Shown here: piece by piece, positions 29,201 through 36,866 of the stretch
Position numbering within the stretch: the first letter of the stretch is position 1
Layout of the letters: each line of letters begins with the position of its first letter
Source: Pseudomonas mediterranea CFBP 5447
Lineage (GTDB): Bacteria > Pseudomonadota > Gammaproteobacteria > Pseudomonadales > Pseudomonadaceae
Assembly: GCF_000774145.1 (NCBI RefSeq)
Contig: NZ_KN322983.1
Location: 923,871 to 987,870 of the forward strand
Direction: 5' to 3'
DNA length: 64,000 nucleotides
Made by a program: the position numbers and the translations under genes
The notes under the pieces: model-generated
What the model was told of the DNA's origin: nothing
What the model saw: the letters and a program-made list of their open reading frames with translations, nothing else
The model's database searches: none

Positions 29201-32200
29201 CTACCCCGAGCAACTCCTGCCAGGCATTGGCCAGGGTGATTTCGATGGCGCCCAGCGGCGCTTCGTAACGCTGGCTCGCCGCGGCGGAGGCGTCCGGTGC
29301 CGGTAAGGCGTTGCGGTCCAGCTTGCCGTTGGTGGTCAGCGGCCAGGCCGTCAGGGTCACGAAGGCGCTGGGCACCATGTGCTCGGCCAGCACGCTCGCC
29401 AGCTGGCTGCGCAAGGCCGACGACTCCACGACGACCCCTTCATGGGCGATCAGGTACGCCACCAGGCGCTTGTCGCCAGGCTGGTCTTCGCGGACGGTCA
29501 CCAGACCTTCACGGACTTCGGCGCAGGCCAGCAGTTGGGCTTCGATTTCGCCCAGCTCGATGCGGAAGCCGCGGATCTTGATCTGCGAGTCGTTGCGACC
29601 GACATAGATCACCCCACCGTCGGCGCGGTAGCGGGCGATATCGCCGGTGCGGTACAGCCGGGCATCGGCGCGTGTCGCGAACGGGTCGGGAATGAAACGC
29701 TCGGCGTTCAGTTCGTCGCGATTGAGGTAATGTCGGGCCACGCCGGCGCCGCCGATGTAGATCTCGCCATTGACCCCCACCGGCACCGGTTGTCCGTAGT
29801 CGTCGAGAATCCGCAGGCACAGGTCGGGCAGGGGCGGGCCGATCAGGCTTGGCGCGCCCGCGTCGATTTCCTCCTGGCTGACCGGGTAGTAGGTGGCGTG
29901 CACGGTGATTTCGGTGATGCCGTACATGTTCACCAGGCGCGTGCGGGACAGCGCCGTACGCGCGGTCCATGGCCGCAGGCTGCGGAAGTCCAGGGCTTCG
30001 CCGCCGAAGATCACTTCCCGCAGGCCGTGCTCCAGGTCGCTGCACTCACGGGCTTCGATGAACTGGCGGAAGGCGCTCGGCGTCTGGTTCAGCACGGTCA
30101 CTTGTTGTTGGCAGACCAGTGCGTAGAAGTCGTCGGGCGAACGGGCCACGTCGCTCGGCACCACCACCAGCTTGCCGCCGTAGCTCAGCGCGCCCCAGAT
30201 TTCCCAGACCGAGAAGTCGAAGGCAAAGGAATGGAACAGCGTCCAGACGTCCTGGTGACCGAAGTCGAACAGCTCGGCGGTGGCATCGAACAGACGCGCC
30301 ACGTTGCCGTGCTCGACCAATACGCCCTTGGGCAAACCGGTGGAACCCGAGGTGTAGATGACATAGGCCAGGTGCCGCGACGTCAGGCCAAGCGCCTGGG
30401 CGTCCGGGTTGCGGTCCAGGTCCGCCAGGTCGTCGGCGGCGAGGTCCGCGTCGAGGCTCACCACCGGCACGGCGTGCTCGGGCAGCGCGCCGAGGCACGT
30501 CGGTTGCGCCAGCAGCACGACCGGGGTGCTGTCGTCCAGCAGGTAGCCGAGCCGTTCGGCAGGGTAGGCCGGGTCCAGCGGCACATAGGCCGCACCGGCC
30601 TTGAGCACCGCCAGTACCGCGCAGACCATTTCCACGCCGCGTTGGGCCAGGATCGCGACCCGGTCGTCAGGGCGCACGCCCTGGGCCAGCAGTGTCTGGG
30701 CGATGCGGTTGGCCCGGCGATTGAGGGCCTGGTAACTCAGTTGCGTTTCACCAAAGACCAGGGCGACGCTGTGGGGCTGGGCGGCGGCGAGTTGTTCGAA
30801 GCGTTGATGAATCAACGCTTCCGGACTGAACGCCGCCTTGGGCGGCAGCGCCGCTGGCGAGGCCTGGCGCTGTGCGGGGCTGAGCAACGGCAAACCGAGC
30901 ACGGGTTGCTCGACATCCGCCACCATCGCTTCGAGCAGGGTCTGGAAATGCTGGGCGAAACGCTCAACGGTGGTGCGGTCGAACAGGTCGCTGGCGTATT
31001 CGATCACGCCAGCCAGCGTGGCGCCGTCATTGCCCAGGGTCAGCATCAGGTCGAACTGCGAGGTTTCATGGGCCTGGGCCACAGGCACCAGGGTCAGGCC
31101 GGGCAGGCTCAGTTCGCCACCGCCCGGGGTGTTGTCCAGCGACAGGGCGACCTGGCATAGCGGGTTGTGGCTCAGGGAGCGCGGCGGCTGTACGGCTTCG
31201 ATGACTTGCTCGAAAGGAATGTCCTGGTGCTCGTGGGCCGCCAGGGTGGTCTGTTTGATCTGCTCCAGCAGTTGCGCCACGCTCGGGTTCTGCGTCAGGT
31301 CTACGCGCAGGGCCAGGGTGTTGACGAAGAAACCGATCAGGTTTTCGGTCTCGGTGCGGCCGCGGTTGGCCGTCGGTACGCCGATGACCACGTCCCGTTC
31401 GTTGCCCAGGCGCGCCATGAGCACCGACCAGGCGCTGAGCAGCGCCATGAACAGGGTCACGTTGTGTGCCTGGCAGAACTGCTCCAGGCGTTCGCGCAAG
31501 GCCGGGGCGATGGTCACCGCGACGTCGCCGCCCCGATAGCTCTGCATCGCCGGACGTGGGCGGTCGGTGGGCAGGGACAGCAGGGCCGGCGCGCCTTCCA
31601 GGTGCTCACGCCAGAACCCGGCCTGGCGATCGAGGCGTTCGCCGTCGAGGGCCTGGTGCTGCCAGGCGGCGTAGTCGGCATATTGGATCGGCAACGCCGG
31701 CAGGGGATCGGGCTGCTGTTGGCTGAAGGCCCGGTAGAGGGCAGCGAATTCCTTGACCAGCACACCCACCGACCAGCCGTCGGAGATGATGTGGTGCTGG
31801 GTCACCAGCAGGATGTGCTCGTCATCGGCCAGGCGCAGCAGGCGTCCACGAATCAGCGGCCCACGGCTCAGGTCGAACGGCGCCAGGGCCTCGTTGTTAC
31901 CGATGCGTGATGCGCTGAGGCTGGCCTGTTCATAGGGCAGCGCACGCAGGTCCTGTTCGGCCAGGGCGAAGCCACAGTCCGCGGGGGCAATGACTTGCAC
32001 CGGCTGTTCGCCACGGCGTTCGAAGGTGGTGCGCAGGCTTTCATGCCGGGCCACCAGGCGGTCCAGCGCGGCCTTGAGGGCCGCACGGTCGAGATCGCCA
32101 CGCAGCAACAGGGCCGCCGGCATGTGGTAGGCGCTGCCGGCGCCGGAATCGAGTTGGTCGAGGAACCACAGGCGTTGCTGGGCGAACGACAACGCCAGCG

Positions 32201-35200
32201 GCCCGTTGCGGTCGACCAGGCCGATGGTCTCGGCCTCGGCGGTGAGCGGGTGACCCACCACCCGTGCCAGTTCTTCCACGGTGGGGTGGCTGAACAGTTC
32301 GCGCAGCATCAGCTCGCAGCCCAACTGCTGGCGCACCCGGGAAACCAGTTGCGCGGCCAGCAGGGAATGCCCGCCCAGCTCGAAGAAACTGTCATGGCGA
32401 CCCACGCGCTCCAGGCCCAGCAACGCCTGGAAAATCTGCGCCAGGGCGGTTTCGGTGGCGCCCTCGGGGGCGGTGTAGCCGCGCTCGGACATGGCGCCCA
32501 GGTCCGGCTCGGGCAAGGCATCCTGGTCGAGTTTGCCGTTGGCCGTGAGCGGGTAGGCGTGCAGGCTGACGAAGGCCGTCGGGATCATGTAGTCGGGCAG
32601 GGTCGCGCCCAATTGCTTGCGCAAGGCCGCCACTTCCAGCACCGCGCCCCCACGGGGAATCAGATAGGCGATCAGGCGCTTGCCCTGGTTCGCCTCATCA
32701 CGGGCCAGCACCTTGGCTTCCCGCACGCCCTCGCAGGCCAGCAGCTTGGCTTCGATCTCCCCCAGCTCGATGCGGAAACCGCGGATCTTCACCTGGGCGT
32801 CCATCCGGCCCAGGTGCACGATCTCGCCGTTGTCCAGCAATTTGCCCAGGTCTCCGGAGCGATACAGCCGCTCGCCGGGACGGAACGGATCGGCAATGAA
32901 GCGTTCGGCGCTCAAGGCCGGACGGTTCAGGTAGCCGCGGCCGACCCCCAGGCCACCGACGCAGATCTCACCGGCCACGCCGACGGGCAGCAGCCGCTGC
33001 TGGGCATCGAGCACGTAGGTCACGGTGGTCGGAATCGGCCGACCGACGTTGGAGATGCCGGCGGCGATGTCGGCCGCGCCAATGGCTTTGTAGGTGACGT
33101 GGACGCAGGTTTCGGTGATGCCGTACATGTTCACCAGGGCCACATGCCCGAAGGCACGGTGGAAGGCATCGAGCTTGCCCAGTTCCAGGCTTTCCCCGCC
33201 GAAAATCACGTAGCGCAAATGCGCCAGGCGCACCTCCGGCGTCGTCAACGCAGCGGCACTGAGCTGATGGAATGCCGAGGGGGTCTGGTTCAGCACGGTC
33301 ACCTGTTCGCGTTCGAGGAAACCCAGCAGCGCTGCCGGATCCCGACGCAAGGCTTCGGGCACCAGGGTCAGGCGTGCGCCATGAAGCAGCGCACCGAAGA
33401 TTTCCCAGACCGAGAAGTCGAAGGCGTTGGAGTGGAACAGCGACCAGACATCCTCGGCATTGAACTGGAAGTCCGGGCGGTTGTTATGCAGCAGCCGCAC
33501 GACGTTGCGGTGTTCGAGCAGTGCACCCTTGGGTTCACCGGTGGAACCCGAGGTGTAGATCACATAGCAGAGGTGCTCCGGGGTGTTGACGTGGGTCGGG
33601 TTGGCGACACTGGCGTCGACGTTGCCGAGGGACGGATCGAGGACTTCGATACCCAGCGCCTGCAGCGCCGGCGCCATGCCCTGGCGCGCGATGGCCTTGC
33701 GCGCGCCACTGTCGCGCAGCACGTAGGCGATGCGCTCCTGGGGCGAAGCCGGGTCGATGGGCACATAAGCGCCGCCGGCCTTGAGCACCGCCAGGGTGGC
33801 GACGATCATCTGCACCGAGCGCTCCAACGTGATGGCCACCAGTTCCTGGGGCCGCACACCTGCGGCGCGCAAACGGTGAGCGAGGCGGTTGGCCTGTTCG
33901 TTGAGCTGGCGATAGCTCAACTGTTCCTCGCCGAGGTTGACGGCAATGCGTTCCGGTGTCCGGCGGGCCTGCTCCTCGAAAATCTGCTGCAGGGTCAGGG
34001 TGTCGGGCCAGGCCGCTTCACTGTCGTTGAAGTCGATGATCTGCCGCTGCCGTTCGGCGTTGTCCAGCAGGGGAACGTCGTCGACCCGCTGCAGGGCATC
34101 TTCGACAAAGGCTTCCAGCAGGCGCACGTAGTGACGCATCAACTGCTGGATGAACCCGGCGTCGAAGAACTCCGCGTTGTACACCACATGCCCGGTCCAG
34201 CGCTGTTCGCCAGCACTGATCAGCAAGTGCAGGTCGTTCTTGCCGTAGCCCAGGTTGCTTTCCAGGGTATTGACCGCCAGCCCCGCGACCAGGGCGCTGG
34301 CGTCGGTGTCGCGCTGGAAGTTGAACAGTACGTCGAACAGCGCGGTGCGGCTCATGTCCTTGGCCGGATTCAGCGCCAGCACCAACTGGTCGAACTGCAT
34401 GTGCCGATGGCTCAGGGCCTGGGTCAGGTTGTGGCTGGTCTGTTCCCAGAGCTGTTGCAAGGTGGTGTCGCTGTCGCAGAAGCCACGCATCACCAGCAGG
34501 TTGTCCACCGGCCCGACCACGTCGTTCAGGCCGGGCTCGCGGCAGGCGGCCGTGGTGCCGATCACCAGTTCGTCGTGGCCGGCATAGCGGCGCAGCAGCG
34601 CGGTAAAGGCGCTGAGGGCCAGGCTGTCGCTGCTCACGCCGACTTCCCGGGCCAGGGCTTCGAGGCGACGGACCAGCGGCGCTTCGAGGCTGAAGGCATG
34701 GGTCGCTTCGGCAAACACATGCACGGCCATGCGCGGCCGATTGAGCGGCAGTTCCAGGGCTTGCAGCTTGCCGCGCAACTGGTAGCTCCAGTAGGCCCGC
34801 AGATTCTCCAGCACCGCAGCCGGGAGCTGGCGTTGCCAGGCGGCAAAGTCGCCATAGCCCAGCGGCAGGGCCGGCAACTCGGCGTTGCGTTCGGCGCAGG
34901 CGGCTTCATAGAGGGCCAGCAGGTCGCGCTTGAGCAGTTGCATCGAGGTGCGGTCGGCCAGCAAATGATGCACGGCAATCGCCAGCACGGCGTTGCGTTC
35001 GTCCGCCTGCACCAGGCTGGCGCGCACCAGGCTGCCGCCGTTCATGGCCAACGGCCGACGCGTCTCGGCCAGGGCCTGGGACGCGAGGTCGACCGGATTG
35101 CCCTGAATCCGTTCAAGGGACAGGGTTGCCGGTCCGTCGAAGCACTGCCAGGCACTCGCACCGTCGCTCTGGATCCGGCAACGCAGGATGTCGTGACGAG

Positions 35201-36863
35201 CCTGCAGGCCGTCGAGGGCGGTTTGCAGGGCCGGTTGGTTGATCTCGCCGGTCAGCTCCAGCAGCAAGGGGATGTTGTGATAGACCGGGTTGGCGTCGTA
35301 CAGGTAACCGTTCTCGAAGGTGTCGACGAACCAGAGCCGTTCCTGGTGATAGGACAGCGGCATGCGCTCCGGCACCGGCGTCAGCGCGGTGATGGGCGGC
35401 AGGACCAGGGTCGGGTCCAGTTCCAATGCACCGATACGGGTGTCCGGTGCTTCGGTGAAACAGTGCAGCAGGCGTTCGAAGCGCGCCGCGAGGCGTTCGA
35501 CGGTGGCGGCATCGAACAGCGCGGTGGAATACGACAGGCTGCATGACAGGTTCGGGCCACCTTCGTCGATGTGCAGGGACAGGTCGTGCTGGGTGTTGTC
35601 CTTGCGCGACGGCAGGAACTCCAGGTCCAGACCCGGCAACTGCAACTGGCCGCCGGCACCCCCGGCATTGGTGTAGAGCATGGTCTGGAACACCGGGCTG
35701 TAGCTGGCACTGCGCGGTGGCTTGAGGGCTTCGACCACCAGTTCGAACGGGGTGTCCTGGCGACTGGAGGACTCCAGCATCAAGTCCTTGACCTGCTGCA
35801 ATACCTGTTCGAGGGTCGGGTTGGCTTCCAGACGGATGCGCAGGGCCAGGGTGTTGACGAAGAAGCCGATCAGCGACTGCACGTCCTGGCGGTCGCGGTT
35901 GGCGGCAACGGTGCCGATCACCAGGTCCTGCTGGCCGCTGATTCGCGCCAGCAATACCGCCCAGGCCGCCATCAGGGTCATGAACGGCGTTGCGGCGCGG
36001 GACTGGGCGAACCGGGCGATGGCCGCGGACAGCGTGGCGGGCAGGTCGAAGCCCAGGGTTTCCCCCCGATAGCTTTGCACCGCCGGGCGTGGCCGGTCGG
36101 TGGGCAGCGCGAGCAACGCCGGGGCGCCGGCCAGGTGAGCGCGCCAGAATTCCACCTGCTGGTCGAGGCGCTCGCCTTGCAGGTGACGACGCTGCCAGGC
36201 GGCGTAGTCGGCATATTGCAGGGCCAGCGGCGGCAGCGGATCGGCTTGTCCGGCACTGAATGCCTGGTACAGCGCGGCGAATTCCTTGACCAGCAGGCCG
36301 ATGGACCAGCCATCGGAAATGATGTGGTGCTGGGTGATCAACAGCCGATGCTCATCGTCGGCCAGGCACAGCAACGTGCCGCGGATCAGCGGACCGTGCA
36401 GCAGGTCGAACGCTCGGGCCGCTTCCTCTTCCGCCAGCCGGGCCGCTTGCCGTTCGGCCTCGTCCCGAGGCAAGTGGCGCAGGTCCTGTTCCTGCAGGTT
36501 GAAGCCGCAGTCGGCCGGGGCGATCACCTGCACCGGCTGTTCGCCATCGCGGCGGAAAGTGGTGCGCAGGCTTTCGTGCCGCGCCACCAGACCATCGAGG
36601 GCACTCTTGAGCGCAACCCGGTCGAGGGCGCCGCGCAGCACCAGCGAGGCGGGGATGTGATAGGCGGCGCTGGCGGTCGGGTCCAGCTGATCGAGGAACC
36701 ACAACCGTTGCTGGGCGAACGACAGCGCCAGCGGACCCTCGCGATCCGCGCCGGTGATGTCGTCGGGAGCCGTTTCGATGACCCGTGTGGCGCCGCGCTG
36801 CTTGAGCAGGCGCAGCAGTGCGGCACGTTTCAACTGGTCGAGACTATCGTTATGTTCGTTCAA
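23280..36863 (-). CDS. Giant NRPS 2 (SyrE-type, C-C-A-T / C-A-T / C-A-T / C-T-TE)
   Basis: A 4,527-residue synthetase completing a nonapeptide. Order: C6 (38-481, HHIISDG), a second C-like domain (498-941, motif HHLLADR), A6 (958-1451), T6, C7 (1554-1994), A7 (2018-2521), T7, dual E/C8 (2618-3081, extended HHLLQSEGD), A8 (3104-3604), T8, C9 (3708-4148), then T9 (LGGISL near 4210) with no A domain, and TE (4258-4527, GWSAGG). Pocket codes: A6 and A7 D-F-W-N-I-G-M-V-H (threonine); A8 D-M-K-D-L-G-M-V-D (acidic residue, probably Asp by position). The A-less C-T-TE ending is the SyrE hallmark, where threonine is delivered in trans. The start is TTG at 36863, three bases after the upstream TAA, with AAGGA 10 bases before it. 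Confidence 0.93.
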   Translation of the reverse strand: MNEHNDSLDQLKRAALLRLLKQRGATRVIETAPDDITGADREGPLALSFAQQRLWFLDQLDPTASAAYHIPASLVLRGALDRVALKSALDGLVARHESLRTTFRRDGEQPVQVIAPADCGFNLQEQDLRHLPRDEAERQAARLAEEEAARAFDLLHGPLIRGTLLCLADDEHRLLITQHHIISDGWSIGLLVKEFAALYQAFSAGQADPLPPLALQYADYAAWQRRHLQGERLDQQVEFWRAHLAGAPALLALPTDRPRPAVQSYRGETLGFDLPATLSAAIARFAQSRAATPFMTLMAAWAVLLARISGQQDLVIGTVAANRDRQDVQSLIGFFVNTLALRIRLEANPTLEQVLQQVKDLMLESSSRQDTPFELVVEALKPPRSASYSPVFQTMLYTNAGGAGGQLQLPGLDLEFLPSRKDNTQHDLSLHIDEGGPNLSCSLSYSTALFDAATVERLAARFERLLHCFTEAPDTRIGALELDPTLVLPPITALTPVPERMPLSYHQERLWFVDTFENGYLYDANPVYHNIPLLLELTGEINQPALQTALDGLQARHDILRCRIQSDGASAWQCFDGPATLSLERIQGNPVDLASQALAETRRPLAMNGGSLVRASLVQADERNAVLAIAVHHLLADRTSMQLLKRDLLALYEAACAERNAELPALPLGYGDFAAWQRQLPAAVLENLRAYWSYQLRGKLQALELPLNRPRMAVHVFAEATHAFSLEAPLVRRLEALAREVGVSSDSLALSAFTALLRRYAGHDELVIGTTAACREPGLNDVVGPVDNLLVMRGFCDSDTTLQQLWEQTSHNLTQALSHRHMQFDQLVLALNPAKDMSRTALFDVLFNFQRDTDASALVAGLAVNTLESNLGYGKNDLHLLISAGEQRWTGHVVYNAEFFDAGFIQQLMRHYVRLLEAFVEDALQRVDDVPLLDNAERQRQIIDFNDSEAAWPDTLTLQQIFEEQARRTPERIAVNLGEEQLSYRQLNEQANRLAHRLRAAGVRPQELVAITLERSVQMIVATLAVLKAGGAYVPIDPASPQERIAYVLRDSGARKAIARQGMAPALQALGIEVLDPSLGNVDASVANPTHVNTPEHLCYVIYTSGSTGEPKGALLEHRNVVRLLHNNRPDFQFNAEDVWSLFHSNAFDFSVWEIFGALLHGARLTLVPEALRRDPAALLGFLEREQVTVLNQTPSAFHQLSAAALTTPEVRLAHLRYVIFGGESLELGKLDAFHRAFGHVALVNMYGITETCVHVTYKAIGAADIAAGISNVGRPIPTTVTYVLDAQQRLLPVGVAGEICVGGLGVGRGYLNRPALSAERFIADPFRPGERLYRSGDLGKLLDNGEIVHLGRMDAQVKIRGFRIELGEIEAKLLACEGVREAKVLARDEANQGKRLIAYLIPRGGAVLEVAALRKQLGATLPDYMIPTAFVSLHAYPLTANGKLDQDALPEPDLGAMSERGYTAPEGATETALAQIFQALLGLERVGRHDSFFELGGHSLLAAQLVSRVRQQLGCELMLRELFSHPTVEELARVVGHPLTAEAETIGLVDRNGPLALSFAQQRLWFLDQLDSGAGSAYHMPAALLLRGDLDRAALKAALDRLVARHESLRTTFERRGEQPVQVIAPADCGFALAEQDLRALPYEQASLSASRIGNNEALAPFDLSRGPLIRGRLLRLADDEHILLVTQHHIISDGWSVGVLVKEFAALYRAFSQQQPDPLPALPIQYADYAAWQHQALDGERLDRQAGFWREHLEGAPALLSLPTDRPRPAMQSYRGGDVAVTIAPALRERLEQFCQAHNVTLFMALLSAWSVLMARLGNERDVVIGVPTANRGRTETENLIGFFVNTLALRVDLTQNPSVAQLLEQIKQTTLAAHEHQDIPFEQVIEAVQPPRSLSHNPLCQVALSLDNTPGGGELSLPGLTLVPVAQAHETSQFDLMLTLGNDGATLAGVIEYASDLFDRTTVERFAQHFQTLLEAMVADVEQPVLGLPLLSPAQRQASPAALPPKAAFSPEALIHQRFEQLAAAQPHSVALVFGETQLSYQALNRRANRIAQTLLAQGVRPDDRVAILAQRGVEMVCAVLAVLKAGAAYVPLDPAYPAERLGYLLDDSTPVVLLAQPTCLGALPEHAVPVVSLDADLAADDLADLDRNPDAQALGLTSRHLAYVIYTSGSTGLPKGVLVEHGNVARLFDATAELFDFGHQDVWTLFHSFAFDFSVWEIWGALSYGGKLVVVPSDVARSPDDFYALVCQQQVTVLNQTPSAFRQFIEARECSDLEHGLREVIFGGEALDFRSLRPWTARTALSRTRLVNMYGITEITVHATYYPVSQEEIDAGAPSLIGPPLPDLCLRILDDYGQPVPVGVNGEIYIGGAGVARHYLNRDELNAERFIPDPFATRADARLYRTGDIARYRADGGVIYVGRNDSQIKIRGFRIELGEIEAQLLACAEVREGLVTVREDQPGDKRLVAYLIAHEGVVVESSALRSQLASVLAEHMVPSAFVTLTAWPLTTNGKLDRNALPAPDASAAASQRYEAPLGAIEITLANAWQELLGVERVGRQDHFFELGGHSFLVISLIERLRQADLQLDVRTVFSAPTLKAMAAVLAGGNTAQRVVPENLIPADCTVIEPHMLPLVTLSQQEIEQIVADVPGGAANVQDIYPLSSLQEGILFHHLLQSEGDAYLMRTVVTFSRRRLLDDFLAAVQVVIDRHDILRTALRWQGLPQPVQIVHRQAQLPVVTLDCFPGEDALQILRDTTDTHHLRLDLQRAPLIAAYIIQDEPRGQWLLALLDHHLVSDNVTLRLIMLEIQAVLAGQADSLPPSQPYRNFIAQAASVSQADHEAYFRRLLADVDSTTAPYGVLDVRGNGAGIKRAVKHLGDELSARVHRAARQQGVPTSVLFHAAWGLVVAATSGRDDGIFGTVLSGRSQGTAGADHALGMFINTLPMRIRLQQHTVSDIVHDAYQQLSELLTHEQASLALAQRCSAVDASLPLFTVILNCRHGDLVNASGENVEDMGEHEGMHFIASETRTNYPIEIAVANVADGFSLTAQSITGIDPQRIAAYLGQAVAALVDALEQAPDRLANSLDVVPASERQLLLEDFNRTARDFGPAQPIHQLFEAQVQANPDAVALVCEDRQLSYRQLNRRANHLARQLLELGVQPDQRVAICAERSLEMIVGLLGVLKAGAAYVPIDPAHPAERMAFMLQDSQPQALLTQSALSLPSGDLPVLLLDIVESLQAADDAAFDSNPQVPGLTAENLAYVIYTSGSTGQSKGVMVEHRSVFNFWHVLTRTTHQHCPTPATVALNAGFFFDMSIKGISQLFSGHRLVIIPQLIRASGSELLDFLEQHQVHAFDSTPSQLDTLLAAGLLERQRYQPVSVLLGGEAINAATWEKLRNCQSIRFYNMYGPTECTVDATIDLIRDLGERPSIGRPFANVQVHVLDARGEPAPLGVAGEIHIGGVGVARGYLNRPELSAERFIADPFSGEPNARLYKTGDLGRWLADGTLEYLGRNDFQVKIRGFRIELGEIENALVACPGIREAVVIAREDSQGDAESKRLVAYVCGEPVPAEQLRSALLSGLPEYMVPSAFVHLDALPLTANGKLDRRALPEPGQDALASKAYEAPLGDTEIAIAEIWKGLLHLDQVGRHDGFLELGGHSLLAVQLLSRLRRKLGARITLRELFDAPTVRGLAALVHSASPNEAASIPLANRSGRLPLSFSQQRLWFLDHLDHAAGAAYHLPLALRLTGSLDKAALQATLDRLVARHETLRTRFELVDGEPVQKIAPADYRFQLEQQDLCSMSADERTATLEHLGNLNATQLFDLSQGPLMRGHLVQLADDEHVLFMTLHHIVSDGWSNSVLAREVSVLYSAFAQGQKDPLPPLALQYVDYAAWQRKSLEGPALQAQIDFWRQQLEGAPALLNLPLDRPRPAIQSYAGGIVDCAFSASLSAELRAFSQAQGTTLFMVLLAGWSVLMSHLSGQHDVVVGTPVANRQRPELEALIGFFANTLALRIDTGRDSRVDELLGRIKDQTLAAYSHQDLPFEQVVSALQPTRSMSHSPLFQVMLSLDNTPPAPLQLPGLAVQTLESPHNTTQFDLSLSLIDNGERIGGSLQYANDLFDRETVQNIAGLFAKVLDNLVTDSRQSIGQLLENTPPLERSVTAVDSLTGTEDSPAPALPYEAPRGETEIAIAALWQDLFKQERISRHDDFFSLGGISLMAVQMASRLRKVLGKPIAVRDLFVEPTIAGFARTLDGQARPGVNSNLVPIRRSGSQRPLYLVHPLGGEVQYARDLAPSLDPQVPVYGLAASGLVAGEAPLSDVPSMATRYLAGIRQVQPQGPYRIAGWSAGGLIAYEMARQLQAAGEVVEFLGIIDASARPEPVPTQALSEAQFLMAWLPEQIAPDLLGQLTELAQHSAIDAMLALCITHRLLPEELPHDIDAALLRTHLGVAYAMRQAIGAYISPPSPLEVSLFTASEQQRNDPTLGWRGLLNDQVNVTALPGTHNTVVKAPNVARLGEAMSQALKDCAMA
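26464..27705 (-). repeat. Near-identical tract shared with module 3 (copy in A8)
   Basis: About 1.24 kb of A8 is almost the same as 44056-45297 in A3, at a constant offset of 17,592. Scattered differences (GDLP/GELP, DSNPQ/DNNPQ, RQRYQ/RQSYQ) show they are separate genomic copies. Gene conversion or recent module duplication explains this. Confidence 0.85.
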
Positions 36864-36866
36864 TTG

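Noticed and set aside
15106-35546. Very long open frames on the plus strand opposite the NRPS genes (for example 15106-17937 and 31995-35546)
   Set aside because: They lie wholly antisense to well-supported NRPS domains, have low-complexity Gly/Gln/Val-rich products with no domain, and are expected from GC-rich third positions.
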